From Cellulomonas shaoxiangyii (GTDB taxonomy: Bacteria > Actinomycetota > Actinomycetes > Actinomycetales > Cellulomonadaceae), in assembly GCF_004798685.1 (NCBI RefSeq), contig NZ_CP039291.1, forward strand, positions 3,782,001 to 3,846,000: DNA of 64,000 nucleotides, read 5' to 3'. Shown in pieces: positions 47,531-60,327 of the stretch; position 1 is the first letter of the stretch, and each line of letters opens with the position of its first letter. The notes beneath the pieces were generated by a model that was given only the letters and a program-made list of their open reading frames with translations, did not search any database and was not told where the DNA came from. The position numbers were made by a program, and so were the translations under genes.

Positions 47531-47654
47531 CGTCGCCGGAGGCGCGAGGCACTGTCAAGGCCACACGCGACGCGTGGCGCGAGCCGCGATGGGGACCCCG
47601 GCAGAGGCCGTGTCGGCGGGGTGGACGGCCCGGCCCCATACCGGACATCTTGGG

Positions 47655-47660
47655 CATGCT
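47655..47660 (+). promoter_or_regulatory. Possible -10 box of a leaderless promoter (NB-ARC regulator)
   Basis: CATGCT is six bases before the GTG at 47667. The match to TANNNT is imperfect, but its spacing equals that of the other leaderless genes here. Confidence 0.35.
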
Positions 47661-47666
47661 GAACCG

Positions 47667-50054
47667 GTGCAGCCGCCGACCCGCCCCGAGGATCAGGAGT
47701 TCGCGCGCCTCCTGATCGCCGCCCGGGAGCACCGGGGCATGTCCCAGGAGTCGCTGGCCGAACGCTCGGGGGTGAGCGTCCGGGCGATCCGTGACCTGGA
47801 GCGCGGCCGGGTCGGCCGACCCCGACGTCAGTCGGCGCAGCTGCTGGCTGCCGGGCTGGGGCTGGCCGGTGCCCGCGCGCGGGAGTTCCTGGCGGCCGCC
47901 GGGGTGGCGGCCGATCCCGGGACCACGTCGGACGGCTTCTGCTCCCTGCCGCCCCCGCCGGTCCTGGCCGGCCGGCAGGCCGAGCTCGCCGCGCTGGTCG
48001 CCGGCGTCTCCGCCCACGACGACGGACGCCCGGGCGGCGTGGTCCTCATCAGCGGGCAGCCCGGTGTCGGCAAGACGGCCGTGGCGGTCGCGGCGGGTTA
48101 CGCGCTGGCGGACCGGTTCCCCGACGGGCAGCTGTTCGTCTCGCTGCACGGTGCCGATGCCGCCCCGCTGTCGCCCGCGGACGCCCTCGGGCAGGTGCTC
48201 GTGGCCCTCGGCGCCGGGCCGGGCCTGCCGACCAGGCTGGAGGAGCGCACGGCGCTGTACCGGGCGCAGCTGCACCGGCGCCGCGTCCTGCTGGTCCTGG
48301 ACGACGCGGCGTCCGAGGCGCAGGTGCGGCAGCTGCTGCCGGTCGGCGGCTCGCTCGCCCTGGTGACCGCGCGGCGCCGGCTGGCCGGGCTGCACGTCAC
48401 CGACCGGGTCTTCCTGGACGTGCTCGACGAGGCGGGCGCCGGCCGCATGGTGGAGTCCATCGTCGGGTCGCAGCGCTGCGACGCCGAGCCGGAGGCCGTG
48501 GGCCTGCTCACCGCGGCCTGCGGGCGGCTCCCCCTGGCCCTGAGGGTCGCGGCCAACCGGCTGGCGAGCCGGCCGCACTGGACGCTCCGCCAGCTCGTCG
48601 ACCGGCTCGCCGACGAGCGCAGGCGGCTGAGCGAGCTGAAGGCCGGCGACCTGAGCGTGCGGGGACCGTTCGAGATGTCGTACGGGCAGCTGAGCGGGCG
48701 CGCGGCGACCCTGTTCCGGCGGCTGGCCCTGCTCGCGACCGGCGAGTTCGACGGCGGCCTCAGCGCACCCCTGCTCGGCACCGGCCGGTGCGCGGCGGAC
48801 GGCCCGCTGGACGAGCTGGTGGAGGCGAGCCTGATCGAGTCGACCGGCCCGGACCGGTACCGGCTGCACGACCTCACCCGGATCTTCGCCGCCTGCAAGC
48901 TCACGGCCGACCCCGCGTCCGAGCGCGACGCCGCCCGGCTCCGGCTCGACGACTTCGTGCTGGTCACGACGATCCGCGCCGGGGCGCACTTCGACGCTGA
49001 CGAGACCGTGCAGACCCGGCTGCGGCGGTGGGACGGCGGGTGGACGCCGGGGAGCAGGGACGAGGCGGCGCGCTGGCTGGCGCTGGAGTCGGCGCAGTGG
49101 CTCGCGTCGCTGCACCGCGCCGCGCACGAGGGCCGGTACGCCCTGGTGGTGGACGTCTGCGAGGCGATGCACTGGTACTCGGACCGCCACCACGCCGCCG
49201 AGGTCTGGCCGCAGGTGTTCACGCTCGGCGTGCAGGCGGCCCGGGCCGGCGGACTGCGCGCGCACGAGGCGCAGCAGCGCAACTACCTGGGGTGGGCGCT
49301 GCACATCTGCGCGGGCCGGCGCACCGCGGCCGTCGCGGAGCACGAGTCGGCGCGGGCGATCGCGCGCGAGGCGGGCGACCGGAAGGAGGAGGCGTGGGCG
49401 CTGATGTACCTGAGCTGGCTCCAGGTGCGCGAGGAGCCGGACGAGGCGATCGCACGGTGCCGTGACGCGGTGCGCCTGATGGCCGGCGCCCGCCACGTGC
49501 AGGGCACCGCGCACGCGCGGTTCTACCTCGGCGTCGTCCTGCACGAGGCGGGGCGGTTCGCGGAGGCGGAGGACGAGCTGCGCGAGGCCGAGGACGGGCA
49601 CCTGGCGCAGCTCGTGGCCGACGGGGCGGACGTCCAGGCGGCCGACGGCCTCGGGTTCGTCCGTCTGTGGCGGGCGCGCAACCTCCTGCGCCTCGACAGC
49701 CCGCAGCCGGCGCTGCGCAAGGCGCAGGAGGCGGCCGACGGGTTCCGCGAGCAGCGCAACCCGCGGGGCCTGGCGCGCGCGCTGCTGGCGGCGGCCGAGG
49801 CGGACGCGCAGCAGGGCGACCTCCGGGGGGCGATCCGCCGCCTCGACGTGGCCGCCGACCTGTTCGCGCAGCTGGCGGCGACCCGGTTCGAGGCCGAGTC
49901 CCTGCTCGTCGCGGCCGACCTGTACGAGCGGGTCGGCCGCCGGGACCGCGCGCTCGCGACCTGGGAGCGCGCCTCGGAGCTGGCCGCGCAGATCGAGGGA
50001 GAGCAGGGGCGGCTGCTGCGCGAGCGCGCGTCGAGGGGCTCGACCGCCCCCTGA
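47667..50054 (+). CDS. XRE-HTH / NB-ARC / TPR transcriptional regulator (STAND ATPase)
   Basis: A 795-residue regulator placed just before the polyketide operon. Domains: XRE helix-turn-helix (about 10-65, RGMSQESLAERSGVSVRAIR), P-loop ATPase of the NB-ARC type (GQPGVGKTAVA near 130, VLLVLDDAASEAQVRQLLPV near 207, GRLPLALRVAANRL near 285), and TPR-like helical repeats (about 480-790). The ATPase probably acts as a ligand- or nucleotide-gated switch. I chose GTG 47667 because codons between ATG 47589 and it often end in A or T (CAT, CTT, GCT, GAA), unlike real genes here, and because family members begin close to the HTH. It most likely activates the seven-gene operon that begins 300 bases downstream. 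Confidence 0.87.
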   Translation: MQPPTRPEDQEFARLLIAAREHRGMSQESLAERSGVSVRAIRDLERGRVGRPRRQSAQLLAAGLGLAGARAREFLAAAGVAADPGTTSDGFCSLPPPPVLAGRQAELAALVAGVSAHDDGRPGGVVLISGQPGVGKTAVAVAAGYALADRFPDGQLFVSLHGADAAPLSPADALGQVLVALGAGPGLPTRLEERTALYRAQLHRRRVLLVLDDAASEAQVRQLLPVGGSLALVTARRRLAGLHVTDRVFLDVLDEAGAGRMVESIVGSQRCDAEPEAVGLLTAACGRLPLALRVAANRLASRPHWTLRQLVDRLADERRRLSELKAGDLSVRGPFEMSYGQLSGRAATLFRRLALLATGEFDGGLSAPLLGTGRCAADGPLDELVEASLIESTGPDRYRLHDLTRIFAACKLTADPASERDAARLRLDDFVLVTTIRAGAHFDADETVQTRLRRWDGGWTPGSRDEAARWLALESAQWLASLHRAAHEGRYALVVDVCEAMHWYSDRHHAAEVWPQVFTLGVQAARAGGLRAHEAQQRNYLGWALHICAGRRTAAVAEHESARAIAREAGDRKEEAWALMYLSWLQVREEPDEAIARCRDAVRLMAGARHVQGTAHARFYLGVVLHEAGRFAEAEDELREAEDGHLAQLVADGADVQAADGLGFVRLWRARNLLRLDSPQPALRKAQEAADGFREQRNPRGLARALLAAAEADAQQGDLRGAIRRLDVAADLFAQLAATRFEAESLLVAADLYERVGRRDRALATWERASELAAQIEGEQGRLLRERASRGSTAP

Positions 50055-50355
50055 CCGGAGCGCCCCGCTTTCGCCGGTTCCGGCAGTTCCGCCCCGGTTC
50101 CTGCCGGTTCATCTGCCTGTCCGTGCACCGCCACCGATGCTGGACTGGGCCGGCCGGCGGTCGTGGACCAGCGGCTGCACGACGGGACGGGTGGTCGCAG
50201 GACCGGACCCCGGCCCCGACGGAGCAGTCACCTCTCGGGCTCTGCCCGTGCCGCACGCGCCCGGGGCCTCCCGGGACGCCGGTCGACGCCGACGTCGACA
50301 CCGCAGCCCGCAGCAGCACCTGGCCGAGACGTCGACATCCCCTGGGGGACACACC
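50055..50355. promoter_or_regulatory. Upstream region of the polyketide operon with GTTC repeat array
   Basis: No gene is evident in these 301 bases. GTTC occurs four times in one orientation at 50077, 50086, 50097 and 50107, each about one helical turn apart, and CCGGCAG (50080-50086) and CTGCCGG (50101-50107) are inverted copies within the array. Such phased repeats are typical binding sites for pathway regulators (direct repeats upstream of -35). The neighbouring NB-ARC regulator is the obvious candidate to bind. No clear -10/-35 pair was found. Confidence 0.45.
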
Positions 50356-51561
50356 ATGCGCCCGACCGCACCCCGGCACGCCCTGCCGGCCGCACACGGT
50401 GCGGACACCGGGGACGCGGCGAGCCCGTCGGTCCTGCTGTTCTCCGGGTTCGGGGCCTCCGGTCCCGGCCACGTCCGTCAGCTCCAGGAGCTCTACCGCC
50501 GGCCGTCCTACCGGCCGCTGCTGGAGGCGGCCTCGGACGCCGTCGACCGGGCGGTCCACCGGTTCGGCGAGCCGGGCGTCCAGCACCTGCTGCCCGGGGG
50601 CATCCCGCTGCGGGCGTGGCTGCGCGCAGCGACCCCGCCCCCGGCGGCTGCCCTGCGCCTGTCCGCCGTCGAGGGCGTGCTGACGCACCTGAGCCACCTG
50701 TGCCTCCTGCAGCCGGACGAGGGGGCTGCCGCTGCGGCGCACCGCGCGGCGCCCACGGTCGGGCCGGCCACCGGGCCGGTCGTCGGCCTCGGTCACAGCC
50801 TCGGGCTCATCTCGGCGGTCGTCGCGGGGCTCCGCCGCGAGGGTGGGCAGCAGTTCCTCCGCGACGCCCACGAGTCCATGACGATGACCGTGCTCACGCT
50901 GCTGCGCTGCCAGGAGGCGGCCGGTGACCAGCGACCGGACCCGGCCCTCGCACGCCGTTACGGCGAGCTCGGTGGTGGACGCGACCGTCCCGGCCCCATG
51001 GCCGCCGTGTCGGGGGTGGACGTGGCGACGGTCCGCGACCTGGTGGCCGAGCACCACGCCGGCGGTGGGCAGCCCGTCGAGGTCGGGCTCGTGAACGGCC
51101 CCCGGGACGCCGTGCTCTGCGGGAGCCCCACCGGGCTGCTCGAGCTCTGGTCGCGGCAGCAGGGCACCCTGGCCGGCGCGGGCGCGAGCTGGGCGTTCCT
51201 GAACAGCTCCGTGCCCTTCCACAACAGCCGGCTGGCGCCGGTCCTCGACCACCTGGCCGCCGACCGCGAGTGGGCGAAGGCGTCGATCTCCGGTGAACGG
51301 CTGGCGGCGCCCGTCTACGCCACGGACGAGCCCCGGAACCTGCAGCAGGTCACCGACCTCTACACCGACTGCCTCTCCCAGGTCATCTGCCGGCCGTTGG
51401 ACTGGACGGCGACGCTGCGCTCGGTGATGGCCGAGCACCGGCCCTCCCGGGTCTACGACTTCGGGCCCGGGGTGGCCGTGCGGATGTTCACCCGCAAGTA
51501 CCTGGAGCAGCGGGGCCACGCCCTGGAGTACGTCTCGGTCCGCTCGCCCCCGGCGCGCTGA
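50356..51561 (+). CDS. Free-standing acyltransferase, FabD/SAT-like
   Basis: A 401-residue protein with the malonyl/acyl-transferase fold: VLLFSGFGASGPGHVRQLQE at the N-terminus, nucleophile Ser148 in GLGHSLGL, and the catalytic His289 in SVPFHNS. A normal malonyl transferase has GAFH instead, and the motif FSGFGASG replaces FxGQGxQ. This and the 50-residue insertions resemble starter-unit acyl transferases of iterative synthases. It probably loads an acyl starter onto the ACP encoded downstream. ATG 50356 has GGGGGAC seven bases upstream. It is the first of seven genes that run to 61961. Confidence 0.8.
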   Translation: MRPTAPRHALPAAHGADTGDAASPSVLLFSGFGASGPGHVRQLQELYRRPSYRPLLEAASDAVDRAVHRFGEPGVQHLLPGGIPLRAWLRAATPPPAAALRLSAVEGVLTHLSHLCLLQPDEGAAAAAHRAAPTVGPATGPVVGLGHSLGLISAVVAGLRREGGQQFLRDAHESMTMTVLTLLRCQEAAGDQRPDPALARRYGELGGGRDRPGPMAAVSGVDVATVRDLVAEHHAGGGQPVEVGLVNGPRDAVLCGSPTGLLELWSRQQGTLAGAGASWAFLNSSVPFHNSRLAPVLDHLAADREWAKASISGERLAAPVYATDEPRNLQQVTDLYTDCLSQVICRPLDWTATLRSVMAEHRPSRVYDFGPGVAVRMFTRKYLEQRGHALEYVSVRSPPAR

Positions 51562-51629
51562 CGCTCGTCCTGCCACCGGCGCCACCGCAGGGCCGGCGGG
51601 TCACATCCGATCGAACGAGAGGCTCACAC

Positions 51630-52466
51630 ATGCGTGCCCTGGTATTCGCCGGGCAGGGGATCCAGCGCAAGGGGATGGGCGCCGGCCTGTTCGAGCGCTA
51701 CGACGCCCTCGTCGCCGAGGCGGACAGCGTCCTCGGCTGGTCCCTGCGCGAGCTCTGCGAGACGGGTGACACCGGCCGCCTGACGGACACCCGCTACGCC
51801 CAGCCGGCCATCTTCATGGTCAACGCGCTGCACGCCCTCGCGCGGGCCGACGAGGGCGGCGGCGACTACCCCGTGTACGCCGGCCACAGCCTCGGTGAGC
51901 TCAACGCGCTGGTCGCCGCCGGGATGCTGGACCTGGTCACCGGGCTGCGCCTGGTGCGGGAGCGCGGCCTGGCGATGGCGGCGGTCACCGGCGGTGGCAT
52001 GGTGGCGGTGACCGGGCTCGGCGCCGACCGCGTCGAGCAGGTGGTCCGGGGCAGCGGCCTGACGCAGGTCTTCCTGGCCAACCGCAACAGCGACCAGCAG
52101 GTGACCCTCGGCGGCGAGAGCACCCAGCTCGGCCTGGCGTCCCGGCTGCTGCGCTCCGCGGGCGCCCGGCAGGTGCTCCCGCTGCGCGTCGGCGGCGCGT
52201 TCCACACCCCGCTGATGGCGCCGGCGCAGGCGCGGTTCGCCCGGGCCCTCGAGGGCGTCACGTTCACCCGCGGGCACGGGGTCGTCGTCTCCGGCGTCAC
52301 CGGTGCGGAGGTGGACCCGGACTCCGCGCCCGCGCTGCTCACGCGGCAGATCGTGGCACCGGTGCAGTGGGTCGAGGTGGTCCGTCGGATGCGCCGGCTC
52401 GGCGTCACCGAGGTCGACGAGCTGGGCAGCACGACGCTCACGACGATGATGCGGGCGGTCCGGTGA
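51630..52466 (+). CDS. Malonyl-CoA:ACP transacylase, trans-acting AT
   Basis: A 278-residue FabD-type acyltransferase that moves malonyl (or a substituted malonyl) group from CoA to an acyl carrier protein. MRALVFAGQGIQRKGMG is the N-terminal motif; Ser87 in YAGHSLGELNALVAAG is the nucleophile; His192 in GGAFHTPLM completes the dyad. The GAFH sequence favours malonyl over methylmalonyl. As the PKS encoded two genes later has no AT domain, this protein probably supplies its extender units in trans. Its stop overlaps the GTG of the next gene (GTGA). A second copy specific for fatty acid synthesis would be expected elsewhere in the genome. Confidence 0.93.
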   Translation: MRALVFAGQGIQRKGMGAGLFERYDALVAEADSVLGWSLRELCETGDTGRLTDTRYAQPAIFMVNALHALARADEGGGDYPVYAGHSLGELNALVAAGMLDLVTGLRLVRERGLAMAAVTGGGMVAVTGLGADRVEQVVRGSGLTQVFLANRNSDQQVTLGGESTQLGLASRLLRSAGARQVLPLRVGGAFHTPLMAPAQARFARALEGVTFTRGHGVVVSGVTGAEVDPDSAPALLTRQIVAPVQWVEVVRRMRRLGVTEVDELGSTTLTTMMRAVR

Positions 52467-53596
52467 CCGCGCCCGGGACGACGACGCCCGCGACGGCCGC
52501 GCCCCCGGCCGTGGTGGGCGACGTCGCCGAGGTGGTGCCGACCCGCGTCGGGCCCGTCCTGCGGCTGGCCGCGACGGACCGGATCGCGAACGCCGACCCG
52601 GCCATGTACCTCGAGTGCCGCCAGCGGCAGGCCCTGTCGTACCTGCGCGCGGTGACCGCCTCCGCCGACCTGCTCAAGTACCGGGCACTGGGCAGCACCG
52701 CCGAGTTCCACCGGCACTGCGCGATCCAGCAGCAGCCGCGCTGGACCATGTCGCAGGACCTGTGCGGGCCCGAGGACCTCGCGGCGCTCGGGTACGAGGT
52801 CCAGCTGCTCGGCCACGCCGACCTCGGCCTCCTGCCGCGGCTGCGCGAGCTGGTGCAGGCCGGTCAGCCGGTCACGTTCTACGCGCCGGCCGAGGACGTC
52901 GGCTACTGGGCCGACCTGCTGCGCCGCCGTGGACGCCCCGACGGCGGCGGGCGCGGCGCGCACGGCGTCCTGGTCTGCGGCGTCTCGCTGGACGGCGAGT
53001 GGCTGGTGACCCCGGACACGACCGACGAGGGGCCCGAGTTCCGCACCGAGCTCCTCTCCGTGGCGGGGCTCAGGGTGGCCGCCGCCGCCGACCCCGAGGG
53101 CTGGTTCGTGGACGCCCTGAGCCTGCGTCGGGCTGCTCCCGCGCAGCCCGACGTGTTCGCGGACCGCTACCGCGAGATGGTCACCGGCCTGCAGGACGGG
53201 TTCGAGGCGTACGAGGCGCTGCCCCAGCTGCTCGCGGCCGACCGGGCCCGGCGCCCGGACCTCGACCAGCAGGTCGCGAGCACCGACCTGCTGCGGATGC
53301 TCGCCGGGTCGCGGGGCCTGTTCAGCCAGTTCGTGCGGAACACGTCGCACAGCGGGCCCGCGGTGGCCACCTACCGGGCCCTGGGGGTGAGCCTGTCCCG
53401 GCTGCTCGGCCGCGCCATGGGCTACGTCGCGGGCGACGGGCCCGCCGACCTCGGTTCGTGGCGACGCGACCTGCGGACCCTGCGCACGGCCGAGGTCACG
53501 GGCCTGCGCCGCCTGAAGGACGAGCTGGCTGCCGGCCCCGTGTCGGTCGCCCTCCCCGCCGAACGTGACCGACCGACGCCTCCCCAGCCGCACTGA
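52463..53596 (+). CDS. BtrH-like putative acyl/aminoacyl transferase (papain-like C-H-D)
   Basis: A 377-residue soluble protein. The first two-thirds resemble the BtrH_N family (butirosin BtrH), a papain-like fold that transfers an acyl group from a carrier protein to an amine. Residues compatible with the triad are Cys52 (YLECRQRQALSYL), His167 (GAHGVLVCGV) and Asp185 (LVTPDTTDEG), in that order and spacing. The C-terminal third is helical, as in DUF4872. The gene is coupled to the transacylase by a GTGA overlap and precedes the PKS by 16 bases. It could offload the product from the ACP. Family assignment is moderate and no experimental counterpart in PKS clusters is known to me. Confidence 0.6.
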   Translation: MTAPGTTTPATAAPPAVVGDVAEVVPTRVGPVLRLAATDRIANADPAMYLECRQRQALSYLRAVTASADLLKYRALGSTAEFHRHCAIQQQPRWTMSQDLCGPEDLAALGYEVQLLGHADLGLLPRLRELVQAGQPVTFYAPAEDVGYWADLLRRRGRPDGGGRGAHGVLVCGVSLDGEWLVTPDTTDEGPEFRTELLSVAGLRVAAAADPEGWFVDALSLRRAAPAQPDVFADRYREMVTGLQDGFEAYEALPQLLAADRARRPDLDQQVASTDLLRMLAGSRGLFSQFVRNTSHSGPAVATYRALGVSLSRLLGRAMGYVAGDGPADLGSWRRDLRTLRTAEVTGLRRLKDELAAGPVSVALPAERDRPTPPQPH

Positions 53597-53612
53597 GAGA
53601 AGGGCTCCCCGC

Positions 53613-57253
<3,641 letters not shown>

Positions 57254-57257
<4 letters not shown>

Positions 57258-58882
57258 CCGGAGCCGGCCTCACCGCCGCTCCGGGCCGTGCCGACCCGGC
57301 ACCCACGCGCGCAGCGGGCACCCCCGCAGCCGAGCCGTCCCGGGTCGTGGCCGGCGTGCCCGCGCTGCTCCTGCGGCGGCCCGAGCTCCTGGTGGCCGCG
57401 GGCCTGTTCGTGGTGCTGCTCGCGACCGCCGGCAGGTACGGGTGGTTCAACGACGAGCTGTACTTCATCCGCGCAGGTCAGGAGCCGGCCTGGGCGTACG
57501 CGGACCAGCCGTTCCTCAACCCGGTCCTCCTCAGCCTGCTGCACGACCTGACCGGTGGCCACCTCGTCGCGGTGCGGGCGGTGGCGGCGCTGGCGAGCTG
57601 CGCCTGCGTCGTCCTCGTGGGGTCGATGGCGGGGTCGATGGGCGCGGGGGCCGCCGGCCGCGCGACCGCCGCGGGCCTGTGGGCGGGCACCGGCAGCGCC
57701 CTGGTCAACGGCCACGTGTTCGTCACCGGCACGTTCGACCTGCTCGCGAGCGCGGCGATGTGCTGGTGCCTGGTCCGGGCCATCGCCACCCGGGACCCCC
57801 GCTGGGTCGCCGTGGCGGGGCTGGCCCTGGGGTTCGGGCTGACCAACAAGATGCTCGTCGGCGCCCTGGCGGGGTGCCTGGCGCTCGCGCTGCTGCTCGT
57901 CGGCCCGCGCTGGGTGCTGCGTTCCCGCTGGACCGTGATCGGGGCGGTGCCCGCCGTCCTCGCGGCCGCGCCCTACGTGTACTTCCAGGCGACGCACGGC
58001 TGGCCGCAGAGCAGCGTCGCCGCCTCGATCTCGACGCTGGCCGAGACCCGGCCACCGGGTCAGCTGCTGGCCCAGCTCACGATGCTCTCGGTCCCTGCCG
58101 TGGCGCTGTGGGTCGGCGGCGTGGTGCACCTGTTCCGGACCGAGCGGCTGCGCCCGTTCCGGTTCTTCGCCGTCGGCTACCTGCTGCTGCTCGTCTCCGT
58201 GCTGGTGCTGCACGGGCGGGGCTACTACACCAACGGCGTGGGCCCGGTGCTGGCCGCCCTGGGCGGCCTGGCAGGCGAGGCGTGGCTGCGGCGCGGGCGC
58301 GCGGGGCGCTCCACGCGCGTGCGCCGCGCCGCCGTGGCGGCCACCCTCGGCGTCGCCCTCGCCGTCGGCGTGGTGTTCTCCCTCCCGGTGATCCCCGCCG
58401 CCCGGCTCGAGGCCAGCGGCGTGGGCCGGCTGAACCCGATGCTGATCGACGAGGTCGGCTGGCGCCGCGTCGCCGAGACCGTCGCGGAGGTCCACCGCAG
58501 CGTCCCCACCGCGCAGCGCGACGAGACCGTCGTCCTCACCACCAGCTACGCCAGCGCCGGGGCGGTCGACGTCTACGGCCCCGACCTCGGGCTGCCCCGG
58601 GCGTTCAGCGGGCACAACGGCTACGGCGCGTGGGGGCCGCCGACCGGTGACGGTCCCGTCATCCTCGTCGGGTTCGAGAGCCCGGCCGCGGTGTCCGGTG
58701 CCTTCCGGGGCTGCCGCCCGGCGGCGGTGACCGACAACGGCCTGGGACTGACCAACAGCACGCAGGGCCTGCCGGTGCTGCTGTGCGCGGGACCGCTCCG
58801 GCCGTGGCCCGAGCTGTGGCCCGAGCTGGTCCACCACGACCTGGGCCTGGACCGCACCCTGCCGGGCGCCGGGTCCTCGTGA
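57254..58882 (+). CDS. Membrane glycosyltransferase, GT39/ArnT-like (first)
   Basis: A polytopic membrane protein of 542 residues with about ten to twelve helices. YGWFNDELYFIRAGQEPAWA then YADQPFLNPVLLSLL is the first extracytoplasmic loop of the PMT/ArnT family, with the paired acidic residues that bind the polyprenyl-phosphate sugar. A soluble C-terminal domain (about 420-542, DETVVLTTSYASAGAVDVYG, PAAVTDNGLGLTNS) lies outside the membrane. It transfers a sugar from a lipid carrier onto a lipid or protein acceptor on the outer face. It is linked to the PKS by an ATGA overlap, so the acceptor is probably the pathway product. Confidence 0.88.
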
Positions 58883-60327
58883 CCCGGGCGGCGAGGGCGC
58901 CGGAGCCGCCGGACCGTGCGGCGCCCGAGCCGCCGGAGCGCACGGGCCCGGTCGACCGCACGGACCTGACCCGCGGGCCGGTGCTGCGCCGGACCCTCGC
59001 CTACGCGCTGCCGGTGGCCGTGACCAACCTCCTGCAGCAGACGTACCTGCTGGTCGACACCGCGGTCGTCGGGCACCTCCTGGGGCGCCCGGGGATGGCG
59101 GCGGTGGGGGTCAGCCAGGGGCTGGTGTACGTGCTGTCGGCGGGGTCGTTCGGCATCGGCGGCGCGTTCGCGATCCGCCTCGGGCAGCTCAAGGGGGCCG
59201 GGCGGGACACCCGCGCGACCCTGCGCGCGCTCGCCCTGAGCACGGTCGCCTGGGCGCTGGTCTGCCTGGTCCTGACGCTCGGCCTGGCCGGGCCGGCGCT
59301 GGCCGCCATGGGCGCCGAGGGGCAGCTCGCGGACGACGCCCGCAGGTTCCTGACCACGCTCGGCTGCGGCCTGGTCGCCGTCTTCGCGCTCGGCTCGGTC
59401 ACCGCCGTCCACGCCGGACGTGGTGACTCCCGCACCGCGATGCTGCTGCTCGCGTCGAGCAACGTCCTCAACGCGGCCCTCGTCTGGCTGTTCGTCGGAC
59501 CGCTCGGCCTCGGGCTGGAGGGAGCCGCCCTGGCGACGATCGCGGCCAGCGGGCTCGCCGCGGTCGTCGGCCTGCGCGGGCTGACCCGCACGCGGGGTCG
59601 CCCCGACGCGCGAGCGGACGTCGGGGGCGTGCGGGCGGAGCTGCGGGCCGGCCTGAGCCTCGGCGCACCGATCACGGCGCAGCACCTGGTGATCGCGCTG
59701 GGCGCCACGCTGCTGCTCGGGATCGTCACCACCTCGGGGACCGCGGTGCTGGCCGGGGTGACGGTCGTGGTCCGGCTGGAGACGTTCGCCGCCCTGGCGT
59801 TCATCGCCCTCGCGTCCGGGCTGTCGGCGACGGTGGCCCAGAACGCCGGCGCCGGTCAACCGGACCGCATCCGGACGGCGCTGACCGGGTGCGTCCGGTT
59901 GACCGCCGGTCTCGGCGTCGTCGTCTCCGCCGTGCTGGTCCTCTGCCGTGACCTCGTGGCCACGCTGTTCGTCGCGGACCCGGCGGTGGCGGAGGTGATC
60001 AGCCGGTACGTCGCGATCACGTACCCGTTCTTCACCTGCTACCTGCTGATGGTCGTCGTCCACGGGTACCTCACGGGGCTGGGGCGGACGGCGGTGCCGC
60101 TGGTCTGCACGGTGCTGTCGTTCGCCGTCGTCCGGCTGCCGCTGTCGGCCGTCTGGAGCGACCGGTACGGGCTCGACGGCCTCATCTGGGCGGTCGTCGT
60201 CGGGTGGGTGGTGGGGCTGGCGTACACCGTGCTCGCCGTGCTGCCGGGCGGCCGGCGACCAGGGCGACCACGAGGCCCGGACCGCCGGCCGCTGGCCGTC
60301 GAGGCACGGGAGGCGACGCCGGCGTGA
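58879..60327 (+). CDS. MATE-family efflux transporter
   Basis: A 482-residue multidrug and toxin extrusion transporter with about twelve helices. TLAYALPVAVTNLLQQTYLL, VDTAVVGHLLGRPGMAAVGV and IGGAFAIRLGQLKGAG fit helices 1-3 of the family, with the second half a repeat (SLGAPITAQHLVIALGATLL). DinF-like proteins have the same length. It would export the product, driven by Na+ or H+. It is coupled at both ends by GTGA overlaps, between the two glycosyltransferase genes, which places it firmly in the polyketide pathway. The first 30 residues are Pro/Arg-rich and cytosolic. Confidence 0.92.
   Translation: MTRAARAPEPPDRAAPEPPERTGPVDRTDLTRGPVLRRTLAYALPVAVTNLLQQTYLLVDTAVVGHLLGRPGMAAVGVSQGLVYVLSAGSFGIGGAFAIRLGQLKGAGRDTRATLRALALSTVAWALVCLVLTLGLAGPALAAMGAEGQLADDARRFLTTLGCGLVAVFALGSVTAVHAGRGDSRTAMLLLASSNVLNAALVWLFVGPLGLGLEGAALATIAASGLAAVVGLRGLTRTRGRPDARADVGGVRAELRAGLSLGAPITAQHLVIALGATLLLGIVTTSGTAVLAGVTVVVRLETFAALAFIALASGLSATVAQNAGAGQPDRIRTALTGCVRLTAGLGVVVSAVLVLCRDLVATLFVADPAVAEVISRYVAITYPFFTCYLLMVVVHGYLTGLGRTAVPLVCTVLSFAVVRLPLSAVWSDRYGLDGLIWAVVVGWVVGLAYTVLAVLPGGRRPGRPRGPDRRPLAVEAREATPA

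Noticed and set aside
47325..47666. A longer N-terminus for the NB-ARC regulator
   Set aside because: The upstream in-frame codons often end in A or T and overlap the divergent GH10 promoter repeats; no domain is gained.
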